Assembly (NCBI GenBank): GCA_963978895.1 | Contig: OZ022247.1 | Coordinates: 9,738,456-9,802,455 of the forward strand | Source of the DNA: Erpobdella octoculata | Lineage: Eukaryota > Annelida > Clitellata > Hirudinida > Erpobdellidae | DNA: 64,000 nt | Reading direction: 5' to 3' | Part shown: piece after piece, positions 1 through 15,120 of the stretch | Position numbering within the stretch: position 1 is the stretch's first letter | Layout: each line of letters starts with the position of its first letter | The notes under the pieces: model-generated | What the model was told of the DNA's origin: nothing | The model's input: the letters and a program-made list of their open reading frames with translations, nothing else | The model's database searches: none | Made by a program: the position numbers and the translations under genes

Positions 1-828
1 ATTAGGAAATTCGGAAGACTTGGGAGTGGAATCGAAGGTGCTCAAAAATCACTACAACAAAAAACAACTGAAAATCTTTATAAATCTGTAGATGGTTATG
101 GTTTGAAGTCTTTTTCATCAGGAATAGGATTGAGTGACTGGATCGTAGTCGGAGTGAACAGAGTGCCATCAGATGTATTCATCAAGTGCATTAAAGTTCG
201 TGCAGCCGTTCTCTACAACAAGCTTAGGGCGTCGCGGGGACGACCATTGGCCGATATGTCGTGCGACGCTGGATGCAGAATACCTGAATCATTAGGACAC
301 ATGATTCAAATCTGTCCCAAGAGTGATGGACCTAGGCGAGAACGTCACGACATCATCGTTCGTAAACTGGAAGAAAAATTCCAATCAAAGGGATTCATCA
401 CAAAAGTAGAACCGCGAATTAAAACCGAAATGGGTTTGAGAATTCCGGACCTTTGTGCATGGAAGGATGACCAATATTTTGTATGCGACGTTTCTGTTGT
501 TTCTGATCTTGCAAACCTGAATGAGGAACATGACAGGAAAATCAGAAAGTACGATATCAGGGACGTCCACGCATGGATGAAAGAAAACAACCCAGGTCAG
601 GCTCTCAACTTAAAGCCTGTCATTACAGCTTTTGTGTGCAATTGGAGGGGGGTGATGTCAGAGAAGTCCTACAAGTTTTGGACTAGCTTTGGTGTCGGGA
701 AAAAATTGTTGACTTACTATATACTTTCAGTGTTATTAAATACTTACATTATTTGGAAATTCTTTAAATGTTGTACATGGAGAGTAGGTCGGCGACGCAA
801 CAAATTGAAGAATGTTGGAAAACGTTGA
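1..828 (+). CDS. RLE non-LTR retrotransposon (element A), C-terminal part of the ORF
   Basis: The frame is open from the window edge to a stop at 826-828, so this is the 3' part of a longer ORF. It shows the signature order of restriction-like-endonuclease retrotransposons (R2/R4/Dong/HERO group). First comes a zinc knuckle C-x3-C-x7-H-x4-C (CDAGC...H...C, about 268-330), then an RH motif (RERHD), then the nuclease core PD-x12-D (RIPDLCAWK...CD, about 440-490). In such elements this nuclease nicks the target DNA for target-primed reverse transcription. The same sequence recurs at 51549-52376, where one missing base near 52145 shifts the frame; this copy keeps the frame to a natural stop. The family-level call is firm; the clade within the RLE group is not settled. 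Confidence 0.85.
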   Translation: MRKFGRLGSGIEGAQKSLQQKTTENLYKSVDGYGLKSFSSGIGLSDWIVVGVNRVPSDVFIKCIKVRAAVLYNKLRASRGRPLADMSCDAGCRIPESLGHMIQICPKSDGPRRERHDIIVRKLEEKFQSKGFITKVEPRIKTEMGLRIPDLCAWKDDQYFVCDVSVVSDLANLNEEHDRKIRKYDIRDVHAWMKENNPGQALNLKPVITAFVCNWRGVMSEKSYKFWTSFGVGKKLLTYYILSVLLNTYIIWKFFKCCTWRVGRRRNKLKNVGKR

Positions 829-1027
829 ATTATTTTTTGCATGAAATTGTATGTTTTACCGAGTGTAGAAATGTCATGGTTCAGATTTATAATCGTCTCG
901 AGGAAATCTCAGGCCCACGTGGGGACGTGAAATATTTTTGTCAAGTTTATAGGACATTTTATGTTTATTTTGTCCTGGCTGTAAATTATTGGATTTTTGA
1001 AATCTGAGAAAATAAATGATTGAACAG
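1..1027 (+). mobile_element. Element A copy 1 (3' end of an RLE non-LTR retrotransposon) ending at a (TAG)n array
   Basis: The 3' end of element A enters from the left edge. After the ORF stop at 828 there is an AT-rich 3' UTR that ends TGATTGAACAG and runs straight into (TAG)n at 1028, with no poly(A). The same 3' UTR end is found at 21127 and 52588, again directly before (TAG)n. The consistent junction suggests insertion into, or priming from, the TAG repeat. Confidence 0.82.
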
Positions 1028-1290
<263 letters not shown>

Positions 1291-1545
1291 CTAGCTCCTG
1301 GTCGCTATTCTTTTCCCGGTCGCTTACCCGCTCCCGGTCACTTTCCCTTTCCCGCTCGCTCTTTCGCTCTCGGTTGATTTTCCGTTATCGCTTGCTTTCC
1401 CGTTGCGCTCATTTTTCAATTCCCATTTCCTCTGGTTCATTTTATAACCGATTTCAATTTTGTTTCACATTAATTTTTTCCGTTGACTCTCAAGGTTTTG
1501 TAAAAGTTTCATTACGACATTGTAACTTTTCTTCAACTAATTAAA
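1291..1545 (-). mobile_element. Helitron-like fragment with CGGGAGCGG-type repeats
   Basis: Read on the minus strand, this has a segment (GTCGTAATGAAACTTTTAC, then CTTGAGAGTCAA) followed by runs of GGGAGCGGG/AAGCGGGAA-like sequence. It is homologous to the Helitron-like pieces at 33491-33668 and 32249-32417. On the minus strand it ends GGAGCTAG next to the TAC repeat, consistent with a CTRR Helitron terminus. No Rep/helicase coding is present, so it is a non-autonomous relic. The same fragment is at 21890-22125 and is absent upstream of FReP copy 3. Confidence 0.5.
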
Positions 1546-1570
1546 TTCAGGTTATTTCCCATGAAATAAC

Positions 1571-1775
1571 CTGCTCTGGTGGCAGAGCGGTAGAGCGTTC
1601 GCCTGTCAATCGTTAGTTCGGCAGTTCAAACCTCGCCGGCGTCACCAGCAAGGGGTTCACTCGCATTTGCTAAAGGGGTAGGCGCCTATAAATGGCTGCC
1701 TTTGCAAGTACCCTCCCTCTCTCGCCTTGAGCAAGACTTGTCTTGATAAGGCGTATGCTAAATCTCAATAAAAAA
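1571..1775 (+). mobile_element. tRNA-derived SINE (tRNA-Asp-like head)
   Basis: An A-box-like stretch (TGGCAGAGCGGTAGAGCG) is followed by an anticodon-arm-like CGCCTGTCAATCG (GTC, aspartate type) and a B-box-like GTTCAAACC, about 45 bp apart. A tRNA-unrelated body (GGCGCCTATAAATGGCTGCC...) follows, then an A-rich tail near 1769. The 3' CCA-less, poly(A)-tailed layout marks a SINE, not a tRNA gene. The copy at 22161-22370 is nearly identical; the corresponding place upstream of FReP copy 3 lacks it. Confidence 0.7.
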
Positions 1776-1945
1776 AAAAATTACTTAAAAATACATAAAA
1801 AGGTTTCATTGTCAGACATTACAACACTTGGACCTGAATTCTAACTAAAAGGATGTGTGATTCACACTTAGTGTCTGGCTACTTGTAATTATTTACTTTG
1901 AGGGGTAGGCTACTTGTAATTGTTAAGAAGCTTGAGAAGTATGAG

Positions 1946-1952
1946 TATAAAT
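1946..1952 (+). promoter_or_regulatory. Candidate TATA box of FReP copy 1
   Basis: TATAAAT lies about 100 bp upstream of the predicted start codon at 2048. The surrounding block is conserved in copy 2 (22533-22539) and roughly in copy 3 (about 53594-53610). No transcription start data are available, so this is inferred from position and conservation only. Confidence 0.35.
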
Positions 1953-2047
1953 TGCTATCAATTGATTGCAGCAACTTGCTTATCGTCATAATATTAATCA
2001 AATTATATTGCGCTTCTAACTGATTTACAAAAAAAGAAAATTTTAAA

Positions 2048-6824
<4,777 letters not shown>

Positions 6825-7560
6825 AAAGTTATTTCAAAAAGTGACAATTTATTACATTATTGAAAATTAATTTAATTTGCTGTTTTTATCAAAAAAATTA
6901 AAGTTAACACTTTAAAAATTTTTTTACTCTGACAAATTATGACTGAAAGTTTTCTTTGTTGCAACAAATTCAAAGTTTTTGTGTATTTATCATTGAACTA
7001 ATTCTCACCACCACTAAAATTAAAAGAAAGTAATTGTTTTTAACGTTTTAACTCATCATTCGTCGGCGAACATCTAAATGGGTGAACTGAAACATGTCAA
7101 TTACTTGCTAACATTTGTTTAAACGTTAAAACGTTTAACTTGTAGCAATTTAAAGTTCAATGGAATTGCTTATCAACAAATTTAGTTCTACTTTTAGCAC
7201 AATGGGAAAACATAAAAGAACTTGGAAAAATAAAGAATGTTAAAAATCCATTTAGTGTGACATATTATATGGAACAAACAAAGGCGTTAACAATTTTTAA
7301 GTTAAGACTAAACGGAATAACTTACATTAAACTTTTTTTCAATGTTCTTTTTAAATTCCTAATATTAACTCCACCGCAGGTCTTAATTGTTTGTTAGAAC
7401 TGTATTGTTAATTACATATTTATACCTTAAACTTTAGACTTATTTGTCTTATTAATAGAGTTGATTGATATCACAGGAACAGTTTACTCTCAACAAGTTG
7501 CGTTTTGTCATATAAAGGAGTGCGTGAGGTAGATCCTAGCAATAATCAATATACAAAATT
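6825..7560. other. 3' flank of FReP copy 1, no gene seen
   Basis: AT-rich sequence conserved downstream of all three FReP copies (27500-28120 and 58010-58360). An ATTAAA near 6896 could serve as a polyadenylation signal. The part at 6976-7081 is repeated in inverted orientation at 8562-8662. No reading frame or RNA gene is supported. Confidence 0.5.
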
Positions 7561-7594
7561 TTCTATGTGTGTATGTATGTTAGCAATTTTGCAT

Positions 7595-7995
7595 AACGAA
7601 TTATTTTTTATAAAAATCTCGTGTCATAGTGTTTGAAATTGAACTCCTCCGAAACGGCTAAACCGAATTTATGAAATTTTTGTGTACATTTCGTAGGTCT
7701 GAGGGAGGTCCTAGGCTATTTAGAATATTTATTTAAAATTATTTAAAAGTTATTTTGGTGCAATTATGTCCTTTTTTTAGGAAAATGCAACAAATAAACA
7801 CATATATACTAAATCGGTATTCTTTATTATTAATTAAATTTCTTCAAATTTGTTTTGCCCACGAAATCGCAGTCACTCGTACCTTAACTTTCGTTCCTAT
7901 TCTTTTTTATTTTAAATTATTTTTTTCCGGAGCGATTTTGTTTATTGTTTACTTATACGACTAATGACGTATGCGTAACAGAATCAGTGAGTGAG
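7595..7995 (+). mobile_element. Helitron-like or other non-autonomous repeat fragment
   Basis: The segment with AAAAATCTCGTGTCATAG, then CTCCTCCGAAACGGCT and GGTCTGAGGGAGGTCC, recurs at 32430-32672, where it follows a TCTATATTTATAAAAAA start and ends at a CTAGCGGG motif. It is followed here by an AGTGAGTGAGTGAG tract and (TA)n. It carries no coding capacity. The Helitron assignment rests on the TC...CTAG-type ends of the other copy. Confidence 0.4.
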
Positions 7996-8011
7996 TGAGT
8001 GACGAAGGCTA

Positions 8012-8154
<143 letters not shown>

Positions 8155-8159
8155 TTTTA

Positions 8160-8400
8160 AGCACACTCCGTTAAAAACTATGGCCCACTTGGCGTTTATC
8201 AATTTTTTACGGTTCCCTTGATTTTGCGGTAATTGAAAGACGTGAGACTTGTTTCAGATGTTTTATTTGGCTTACTGCAGTTTCGGAAATTCATTTCCAT
8301 CTTCAGAGCCCAAAGTAATAAACTAAAAGTCAGCGTAAATAAGAAACGGAAGCAAGACGAATCAAAACAAGTTAAATTAAATTCCATTAGAGTTCGAAAC
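8160..8400 (-). mobile_element. Penelope-like element terminal remnant carrying a hammerhead motif
   Basis: About 240 bp, homologous to 34540-34745 (shared blocks CACTCCGTT, CTTGGCGTT, ACTGCAG, ATCTTCAGAGCC). The minus strand contains a compact hammerhead ribozyme motif (see 8269-8310). Small hammerheads with a palindromic stem III are typical of the terminal repeats of Penelope-like elements and of retrozymes. No GIY-YIG or reverse transcriptase coding remains here, so the element type is inferred from the ribozyme and layout. Confidence 0.5.
8269..8310 (-). ncRNA. Minimal hammerhead ribozyme motif
   Basis: In minus-strand order: GGCU (8310-8307), core CUGAAGA (8306-8300), stem II GGAAA-UGAA-UUUCC with one extra U before it, GAAA (8284-8281), stem III C-UGCA-G (palindromic), cleavage triplet GUA, then AGCC. 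AGCC pairs exactly with GGCU to make stem I, which extends by AAA/UUU across one bulged G. All core positions fit CUGANGA...GAAA...NUH apart from the extra U at the base of stem II. The palindromic stem III suggests the dimeric form known from Penelope-like elements. Self-cleavage has not been shown. Confidence 0.62.
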
Positions 8401-8561
8401 AAATTAAATTAAATTACTGTTACTCTTTCCTATTTATACTTCATTAGTTTGTACACCGCCCGCGCCATACACCATTTGTACACTTATAAATTCCACCAAT
8501 TCTACCTACAAGACGTTTCTCGTACATTATCTCCCCTTCCCACATTCGTTTACCCATTTAG

Positions 8562-8662
8562 ATGTTCGCCGACGAATGATGAGTTAAAACGTTAAAAACA
8601 GTTACTTTCTTTTAATTTTAGTGGTGGTGAGAATTAGTTCAATGATAAATACACAAAAACTT
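8562..8662 (-). repeat. Inverted copy of the FReP 3' flank
   Basis: This 100-bp stretch is the reverse complement of 6976-7081, with shared landmarks such as GTTCGCCGACGAATGATG and GTGGTGGTGAGAATTAG. The two arms are about 1.5 kb apart around the Penelope-like remnant and (TA)n. It points to a local inverted duplication or rearrangement downstream of FReP copy 1. Confidence 0.8.
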
Positions 8663-8688
8663 ATATATATATATATATATATATATAC

Positions 8689-8854
8689 TGTTACGATATC
8701 ACTAAATCGTATAACTGTCTCAATAGAATGGTTTTGCCGTTTATTGGAAAATAATAAATGAAGCTTTTTTACAGCTATTTATATGTTCAAATCTCTTAAT
8801 AATCATATTAATCTCTATCAATGGGAAACTGATCGTAAAACCATCGATTTTACA
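8689..8854 (-). repeat. 3' LTR of the SAP-Gag element
   Basis: This 166-bp copy is preceded, in minus-strand order, by the polypurine tract (8855-8870). It differs from the other LTR by a handful of substitutions and no length change. Confidence 0.8.
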
Positions 8855-8868
8855 TGATTACCCCCTTC

Positions 8869-9865
8869 TTAATTCTGTTCGTCCCGAACAGCATAGTCGC
8901 TTTTGAGAAATGCGACTCGGCCACAAACACAAAATAACTTGATCTTTACTCGTGGCTTTGACCGCAATTCGCAAACAACATGGTCAAGTCTCTTGACCGT
9001 TTGATGCAGTTTCTTCCAGTCCTTCTTTGGCTCATCAACAGAGTGTTTCTTTGGCTCATCGTTGACATTTCTGCACGGTTCATCACAGCCTTTTTTGCAT
9101 GCCTCGTCCTGAACATCTTTGCACGGTTTATCGGAATTGTCTGCTTTTTCTTCTTCCTTCACATCTTTTAGATCTTTTTCAAGAAACTCTTCAAAATGTT
9201 TTTCGAAAACACGTTCTATAAATCCAATAAATCCCTTCATCAAACTTTTGTTTGATTTTACATTGACTCTTAGTCTATCTGATCTAGAATCCTCTGTGAA
9301 TTCATCTATTTAGAACCCTCGGTACCGTTCTCTGTTCTTGGCTCATCTTTTTCAGAGTTTTTGCTTGCTGCATTGCTATTGTTGTTTTGGAGAAGTTCAT
9401 CGCCGTCATGTTTGTTTTCTTCCAAGCTACAATCGAACGTTTTCTTTTCACATTTCCACTTGGCTCTTTTGTCGGTGTCAACTTTCGTATCGTCCAGCGG
9501 ACTTTTGTTCAAATTATCGCCATCGTCTCTCAAATCAGTGTCTTCTTTTTTTTGTCAAGTAAACTTTGACGTATTTCACCATTGGAGTTTCGTCCGTTTC
9601 TAAATCCTCGGTTGCTTCATCCGAGTCAGATTCGTCACTAAAATCTGACCCTGAATATTCGGTGCCGTCGTCTGTTATGGAGGCTTCCGTTTCAGAACCG
9701 TCGCTGTATGGGTAAGAGCCATAGTTGTTATTGCCATTATTATAATCATCATCGTCACTTTCATCCTCATCGTTTTGCATTTCGTTTTCAGCATTCTTCT
9801 CATCTTCTTTAGTTTTGTTTTCGACGTCCAAACCGGCTGTATCACTGTCACCATTTTTGCATGGT
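8869..9865 (-). pseudogene. Gag-like C-terminal region, decayed (acidic, DEPCKD repeats)
   Basis: Minus-strand frames at 9535-9932, 9306-9533 and 8869-9243 continue the Gag ORF but in shifted frames, so the reading is broken. The fragments contain NKTKEDE, NEMQNDEDESDDD, GTEYSGSDFSDESDSDE, and near the end DKPCKDVQDEACKK and CDEPCRN. The same peptides appear in the Gag-like ORF at 43717-44523, which belongs to an element with different LTRs. Strongly acidic, low-complexity sequence; no enzymatic motif is visible. Confidence 0.55.
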
Positions 9866-10420
9866 TCATCTTGAGCATCTTTGCAAGGTTCCTATCATGA
9901 CCGTCTTTGACAGGCTCATCATCATGACCCACCTGACTTGTGCAGTCTGTACGGCGTCATCCGTCACATGCTCTGAGACACAGCTGGTGGACTCCAGTTC
10001 AAATTGGGTTTCGCCGCAGCTACCCACATCACCAGCAACCCGCTGGTCCAGAACCGTGTCCACCACTGCCTCAGCCAACCCTGCGACCAAACTCTCAACA
10101 GTTGTACCGGCTGCTGCTACTTTGTTTTCGTGGCCAAGAATCATTCCTTCTCCTGTCTTCTCCTGTGCTGCCATGTTTTCTCTCGCTTGTTGTCTTTCTT
10201 CCTCCAGCAATTTGTTTTTCAATTTTCTCCGCCTAACCACAGCTTCCTCGTCAATATCGAACAAATATTCATCGTCGTCAGGCCCATAGCCTTCATTCAC
10301 TAACGCGGCTAAGAGGCGTTCCATAAGTTCGTCCTTTTTACCTGTATCGCTCAGGCCACGTTTCTCCAGCTCGTCTTTCATTTCACTCGCCCAAAGCTCA
10401 TCCAATGATTTCAAAACCAT
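9866..10420 (-). CDS. Gag-like protein with N-terminal SAP domain
   Basis: The ORF starts at 10420, 26 bases inside the 5' LTR (which ends at 10446), as expected for Gag. Residues about 5-40 (LDELWASEMKDELEKRG then GKKDELMERL) fit the SAP motif, a helix-turn-helix that binds DNA in chromatin proteins. It is followed by an arginine/lysine-rich helix (RRRKLKNKLLEEERQQ) and a low-complexity segment. The frame leaves the family sequence near 9900, where the related Gag continues in another frame, so this copy is frameshifted. SAP-like modules occur in the Gag of some Ty3/Gypsy elements; targeting to chromatin is an inference. Confidence 0.6.
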   Translation of the reverse strand: MVLKSLDELWASEMKDELEKRGLSDTGKKDELMERLLAALVNEGYGPDDDEYLFDIDEEAVVRRRKLKNKLLEEERQQARENMAAQEKTGEGMILGHENKVAAAGTTVESLVAGLAEAVVDTVLDQRVAGDVGSCGETQFELESTSCVSEHVTDDAVQTAQVRWVMMMSLSKTVMIGTLQRCSR

Positions 10421-10445
10421 TCTTGTATCCCAATTCTGACACCAA

Positions 10446-10611
10446 TGTTACGATATCACCAAATCGTATACCGCGCTCAATAGAATGGTTTAGCCGTTTA
10501 TTGAAAAATAATAAATGAAACTTTTTTACAGCTATTTATATCTTCAAATCTCTTAATAATCATATTAATCTCTATCAATGGGAAACTGATCGTAAAACCA
10601 TCGATTTTACA
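10446..10611 (-). repeat. 5' LTR of the SAP-Gag element
   Basis: A 166-bp repeat whose end on the minus strand (...ATCGTAACA) is followed by the primer-binding-site-like TTGGTGTCAG at 10445-10436. Equal length to the other LTR and few differences suggest a fairly recent insertion despite the broken Gag. Confidence 0.8.
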
Positions 10612-11690
10612 TCGGTGGGATCAAGTCTCAAGAAGAAAGAAGAAGTGTTCTCCGTACAAGTGTCAGTTCGCCAGCATAGTTCGACTGGCAAGTTTGTCTA
10701 GAGCGGCACCTTTTCCAGGGGCGGCAAAATTTTGAAAAATATTATTTTTCATTTACAAATATTTTTTAGGTTATGAAAAGTATGTGTTGTGCTTCGTGCT
10801 ACTAAGTTCATTTATTATGATGCCACTCGCGCCTATATATTTATATGGTTATATATCTTTCTATATATATTGCTGATGACGTTTCACTCACTAGGCCACA
10901 TGGAACCCAGTCGCGTGCAGAAGCTAAGAACAAAAAATGCTCGATTTCAAGTTTGTTTGATCAATAGTGATTTGGTATGATATTTTATTTGAGATCAATA
11001 TATTTAGCAAAATATTTCAAAAAATATCTTGATTTAAGAAAAGCAATTAAACAATTGAATGCAACTCCAGAATTACAGAACAGATGAAGAATTTGCTAAC
11101 AAAATTACAACAGCTAAAACTTTGGCCGAAGAACTTGGTATTGTGTGCAGTTTCCTTGATGAAATACAGAAAAAAATTTCAGAATTAATTTTTGCAACCA
11201 GATATTGGATATTGCAATTTAATCAGTTAATGATTGGTTTATACAGTTCAGATCTCACAGTGACTTATTCGGATTTTTGTATGACATTGAAAACTTGGAG
11301 AAATGTGATAAAAAAAAATTCCATGGACCTTCAATCAGCTTTGACATCTGAAAACGAATATTCAGCAGACATTGATGCAACAGAAATCTGCGATGAGACA
11401 TTTACTTTAGCAAGAAGAATTAATAAAAAAATCAAGCTCAAAAATTATATTAGACAATCTTGGTTATTTTTTGGGCAAAGATCTCTCCTGCCAAGGGCGT
11501 CGGTGAAGTTCTTCTAGTCCAACCTTGTGACCAAGGCTCACCAAAGGTTTTCGGGGTCGTCATCCGAGCATCAACTAGTGACGATACACTTCGTGGCAAG
11601 AATCCATCAACCCATCCCTGGTTTGAATTTCTTTGTGCGTTTTCCCATCGGTCTGAGCTTAGATAAGGCTGTCTCTTAATTTGTCAATTT
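10612..11690 (+). pseudogene. hAT transposase-like (ZMYM1-type) remnant, unit 1
   Basis: A frame near 11059 reads NYRTDEEFANKITTAKTLAEELGI, and further frames give FCNQIL and LFGFLYDIE-like pieces. This resembles the middle of the hAT-derived ZMYM1-type proteins (DUF4371 region through FKxNFFNxxLD and LFGFLYD). Stops and frameshifts interrupt it, and a deletion removes about 100 bp relative to the sister copy at 35484-36625 (between 11173 and 36040). It contains no complete catalytic core. Confidence 0.55.
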
Positions 11691-11887
11691 GATACTTATC
11701 AGGTTAGAAGAATATGAATAATAAATCTTCCAGTGTTGAGGGTCATAGAAATCTAGTGTAATTATCTAGAGGGGATGTGTTTCCAGAGAATTTGTATGAT
11801 TCGGAGGACGTTAGAAAGGAAAATACTAGTGAGTTGGCAAAACTCCGACGTGGGGAGATCGACGAATAAAACGTCATAAAAAAAAAT

Positions 11888-12157
11888 TTACTTCTTAAAA
11901 AGCAAATTTTTTTAAAACATCGTTTTTCTTGCGGCCTAAAAAGTATAAAATAATATTCCTATAATTCATTTACAACATAAAACGTTGCGGCGCATTATTT
12001 TTTATAACTATTTGTTTTACTAAAGTTTTCATGTTGTAGCCTACATGCGTCTGCAGCGTTTTTTGTTGTAAATGAATTATAAGAATATTGTTTTATACTT
12101 TTTCCGGGCGCAAGAAAAACGTTGTTTTTCAAAAAATGTATTTTTTATGATGTAAAA
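11888..12157. mobile_element. Palindromic MITE, unit 1
   Basis: Two arms of about 100 bp are inverted copies: the left has CGTTTTTCTTGCGGCCTAAA and AATTCATTTACAAC, and the right has GTTGTAAATGAATTAT and CGCAAGAAAAACG. The central spacer (GCGGCGCATTATTTTTTATAA) is about 70 bp. The sister copy is at 36834-37083. No ORF is present. The superfamily is not clear because target duplications cannot be read against an empty site. Confidence 0.55.
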
Positions 12158-12228
12158 ATTATTTTATACTTTTTCGTTTTTGAAAATGTGTAAGCATTTT
12201 GCTAGTTGAAAACAACTAAGAAAAGAAA

Positions 12229-12400
12229 GAACGAGAGAGAGAGAGAGAGAGAGAAAAAGAGAGAGAGAGAAAGAGAGAGAAAGGGGAAAAAAAGGGAAAG
12301 AGTATATAGTCGCTCGCAAGTTGTTAGCATGCATGCGATGATGCGATGCATGCACGACAGAGAGAAAAAGAGAAGGGAAGGAGAGAGAGACTATAAAGTC
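12229..12400 (+). repeat. GA-rich low-complexity tract
   Basis: Imperfect GA/GAAA repeats interrupted by a GCATGCATGCGATGATGCG block. The same arrangement is found at 37215-37400 in unit 2, so it belongs to the duplicated block. Confidence 0.85.
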
Positions 12401-12440
12401 GTTTTCGTGGACAGACAAACTTTCAAACAACTAAGTGACC

Positions 12441-12487
12441 TGATGGAAAGAGTTGTGTATGAGGAAGTTCAGAAGTATAGAAAATAA
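12441..12487 (+). other. Small inverted fragment of the adjacent reverse transcriptase
   Basis: The + strand reads LMERVVYEEVQKYRK, matching MERVVYEQISAYL encoded on the minus strand at about 12830-12870. This fragment is therefore inverted relative to the neighbouring element and lies at its truncated end, which suggests an inversion or template-switch event at insertion. Confidence 0.5.
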
Positions 12488-12622
12488 ACAGTAAAGGACC
12501 AAGAATAGACCCTTGAGGAACACCGTAGCTCAAAGATACAGGAGTAGATTTAGGAGATTCAATAGAAACATAGGAATATCTACCAGATAGATAAGATTTA
12601 ATCCACCGGAGAGCATCGCTAG

Positions 12623-13102
12623 TTATATTAGAAAATTTCTCAAGTACATCCTCAACAGTGAGTGATCAACTGTATCAAATGCAGATAAAAAATCAAGACA
12701 AAGAAGAAGGGTTGAGAGACCAGAGTCAGAAGAAACAATGAGGTCATTATGAAGCTTAAGTAGAGCAGTTTCAGTAGAGTGGCCAGGTCTGAAGCCAGAT
12801 TGGGAAGAGGGAAGAAGTGAGAAAGCAGTTAGATAAGCACTTATTTGCTCATACACAACTCTTTCCATAATTTTAGAGATAAAAGATAGGTTAGAGACAG
12901 ACCTATAGCTAGATAGAGAAGAAGGATCAAGAGAGGCATTTTTAATAGTAGGGATAATAAAAGAGGACTTAAGAACAGAGGGAAACACAGATGTAGATAA
13001 AGAGAGATTAATTAAATTAAGTAAAATTGGATAAAGAACAGAAGAAAGCTCTTTAAAGATAGTAGTAGGAATGAGATCCAAAGAGCAAGTAGAAGAAGCC
13101 AT
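12623..13102 (-). pseudogene. Reverse transcriptase N-terminal half (fingers and palm start)
   Basis: The frame reads LDLIPTTIFKEL, then [38 protein letters not shown] and CLDFLSAFDTVDH. These are RT motifs 0-A of CR1/L2-type elements; the last includes the first catalytic aspartate (FDTVDH, with FLSAFD). A frame change near 12630 precedes the PQGS block. It is separated from the EN ORF by a frameshift between 13102 and 13216. Confidence 0.7.
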
Positions 13103-13215
13103 AGAGTTAATAAGTTTAGTAAGATAGTCAAGTGTAATAGGAAAAAAAAAGTAAACGTTCCAGTAGAGAATTTAAAAAAAATAGGGGTTTGACTATTGTT
13201 AGAAGATCGGATGCT

Positions 13216-14856
<1,641 letters not shown>

Positions 14857-15120
14857 TATTAGAGAAAGAAAGGTTTAGAAAAGGGAATACAGAAGAAAAG
14901 AAAAAAACTCACAGTTTCCACGTGAAACAATAAAACAAATCAAATTTAACTTCGCTCACGAGCCGAAACGCCATGACACCACGGCGCTAAACTTTCAGAC
15001 CTCCTTCAAGTATTCAAGAGATTTCTGGGTTTTTCAAATTATCAGAAAAACAATTTATAATTAATAATGTAAATAATGACATAAATGACTCTGAAAACAC
15101 AATCGGCTTCTGATTGAGAC

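Larger units (their letters stand above)
8689..10611 (-). mobile_element. Short LTR retrotransposon with a Gag-only coding region
   Basis: Two 166-bp direct repeats (8689-8854 and 10446-10611) share almost all bases and have TG...CA ends (TGTTACGAT...TTTTACA on the + strand). On the minus strand the 5' LTR is followed after one base by TGGTGTCAG, a primer-binding-site-like sequence complementary to a tRNA 3' CCA end (tRNA-Leu type is plausible). A purine-rich AAGAAGGGGG tract lies just before the 3' LTR. The interior encodes only Gag-like protein, without protease, reverse transcriptase or integrase, so it must be non-autonomous. The right flank (TCGGTGGGATC) matches unit 2 at 35484; no clear target duplication is seen. 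Confidence 0.8.

Noticed and set aside
1571..1650. Functional tRNA-Asp gene
   Set aside because: The acceptor stem is poorly paired, the B box is imperfect, and an unrelated body with an A-rich tail follows, as in a SINE.
9940..10303. Plus-strand ORFs opposite the SAP-Gag region
   Set aside because: They are antisense to the better supported minus-strand Gag frame, which sits correctly behind LTR and primer-binding site.
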